From an uncultured Azohydromonas sp. (lineage in GTDB: Bacteria > Pseudomonadota > Gammaproteobacteria > Burkholderiales > Burkholderiaceae_C): a DNA stretch of 23,625 nucleotides. The stretch is from the NCBI RefSeq assembly GCF_937926365.1, contig NZ_CALAOH010000196.1, positions 1 to 23,625 on the forward strand. The letters are read 5' to 3'. Below are positions 22,674 through 23,625 of the stretch, piece after piece. The translations under genes and the position numbers were made by a program. The notes beneath the pieces are model-generated. The model was not told where the DNA came from, did no database searches, and saw only the letters and a list, made by a program, of their open reading frames with translations. Each line of letters starts with the position of its first letter. The stretch's first letter is position 1.

Positions 22674-23625
22674 ATGAACTTCCAAGACCTCGGCCTGGCC
22701 GAGCCCATCCTGCGCGCCGTGCGCGAGCAGGGTTACGAAACGCCCACCCCGATTCAGTCCCAGGCCATTCCCGCCGTGCTGCGCGGCGTGGACCTGCTGG
22801 CCGGCGCCCAGACCGGCACCGGCAAGACCGCCGGTTTTACCTTGCCGATGCTGCATCGGCTCGCCGCCCAGCCGGCGCCCCGTGACGCGCGCGGCCGCCT
22901 GCCCATCCGCGCGCTCATCCTGACGCCCACGCGCGAGCTGGCGGCGCAGGTCGAGGAGAGCGTCCGCGTCTACGGCAAGTACCTGAAGCTCACCAGCATG
23001 GTGATGTTCGGCGGCGTGGGCATGCAGCCGCAGATCGACAAGCTCAAGCGCGGCGTGGACATCCTCGTCGCCACCCCGGGCCGCCTGCTGGACCACCACC
23101 AGCAGGGCACGCTGGACCTGAGCAAGGTCGAGATCTTCGTGCTCGACGAAGCCGACCGCATGCTCGACATGGGCTTCATCCACGACATCAAGAAGGTGCT
23201 GGCCATCGTGCCGGCGCAGAAGCAGAGCCTGCTGTTCAGCGCCACCTTCAGCGACGACATCAAGGCGCTGGCCGAGCGGCTGCTCAACAGCCCGGAGCTC
23301 ATCGAGGTCGCGCGCCGCAACGCCACGGCCGACACCATCGCGCAAAAGGTCCACCCCGTGGGCCGCGACGGCAAGAAGGCGTTGCTGGCGCACCTGATCC
23401 GCCAGGGTGACTGGCACCAGGTGCTGGTGTTCACGCGCATGAAGCACGGCGCCAACCGCCTGGCCGAGTACCTCAACGAGGCCGGCATCAGCGCCATGGC
23501 GATCCACGGCAACAAGAGCCAGGGCGCGCGCACCAAGGCGCTGTCGGAGTTCAAGGCCGGCACGCTGCAGGTGCTGGTGGCCACCGACATCGCCGCGCGC
23601 GGCATCGACATCGACCAGCTGCCGC
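22674..23625 (+). CDS. rhlE: DEAD-box ATP-dependent RNA helicase, RhlE type (cut by the window edge)
   Basis: The first 317 residues of an RNA helicase acting in ribosome assembly and RNA turnover; the stop lies beyond the window. The motifs are in order: Q motif with TPTPIQ, motif I AQTGTGKT, Ia PTRELAAQ, Ib TPGR, II DEAD, III SAT, IV VFTRMK, and V VATDIAARGID. Motif VI and the basic tail are outside. The N-terminus MNFQDLGLAEPILRAV matches RhlE better than SrmB, DbpA or RhlB. ATG 22674 has no ribosome site and sits 7 bases after a stable hairpin. An in-frame ATG at 22563 would add 37 residues (MAPQSFRTIS and onward) that do not resemble the family. Divergent from ettA. Confidence 0.92.
   Translation, partial: MNFQDLGLAEPILRAVREQGYETPTPIQSQAIPAVLRGVDLLAGAQTGTGKTAGFTLPMLHRLAAQPAPRDARGRLPIRALILTPTRELAAQVEESVRVYGKYLKLTSMVMFGGVGMQPQIDKLKRGVDILVATPGRLLDHHQQGTLDLSKVEIFVLDEADRMLDMGFIHDIKKVLAIVPAQKQSLLFSATFSDDIKALAERLLNSPELIEVARRNATADTIAQKVHPVGRDGKKALLAHLIRQGDWHQVLVFTRMKHGANRLAEYLNEAGISAMAIHGNKSQGARTKALSEFKAGTLQVLVATDIAARGIDIDQLP

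Noticed and set aside
1..23625. Mobile element, prophage, toxin-antitoxin or defence island
   Set aside because: No transposase, integrase, terminal repeats, tRNA-flanked insertion or compositional break was seen; nearly every gene is a conserved housekeeping or common signalling gene.

Overview
The window is ordinary chromosomal DNA from a GC-rich Gram-negative bacterium, most likely a betaproteobacterium of the order Burkholderiales, probably Comamonadaceae. This rests on protein families and gene order (hda–HAD hydrolase–pcnB–folK; murJ divergent from rpsT; a DUF3579 gene divergent from argD-argF) and on the high GC with strong GC bias at third positions. It is an inference; no search was run. 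Coding density is high, no gap exceeds 300 bases, and I see no insertion sequence, phage gene, CRISPR array, tRNA or rRNA.

Layout. Positions 65-6592 read leftward: a phosphate uptake pair (DUF47 regulator and PiT permease) ending at a strong terminator; then hda–HAD phosphatase–pcnB–folK, joined by short gaps or stop/start overlaps; then a SirB1-like transglutaminase-fold/TPR protein just downstream of murJ. murJ (to 8187) is divergent from rpsT (8366-8683), which ends at a bidirectional terminator facing the DUF3579 gene. From 9482 to 16975 genes read rightward: argD-argF, a metallophosphoesterase overlapping a Ser/Thr kinase–universal stress fusion, a YkgJ-type cysteine-cluster protein, a Mn2+ riboswitch with a GDT1/UPF0016 manganese exporter, and a long Xaa-Pro aminopeptidase. 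A small exported protein (17114-17665) converges on a lipoprotein zinc metalloprotease, which lies downstream of ettA. ettA is divergent from a rhlE-type DEAD-box helicase cut by the right edge.

How the genes work together. Most are housekeeping: phosphate import, control of replication initiation (Hda), RNA turnover (PcnB, RhlE), folate synthesis (FolK), peptidoglycan lipid II export (MurJ), ribosome assembly and translation (S20, EttA), arginine synthesis (ArgD, ArgF) and manganese homeostasis. The two least ordinary parts are the metallophosphoesterase/kinase-USP module, which looks like a stress-linked signalling pair, and several leaders with regulatory-looking RNA structure (Mn riboswitch, argD hairpin plus T-run, CCGG-rich hda leader, hairpin at the rhlE start). 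I did not find a clearly new multi-gene system; the findings are leads of modest strength.
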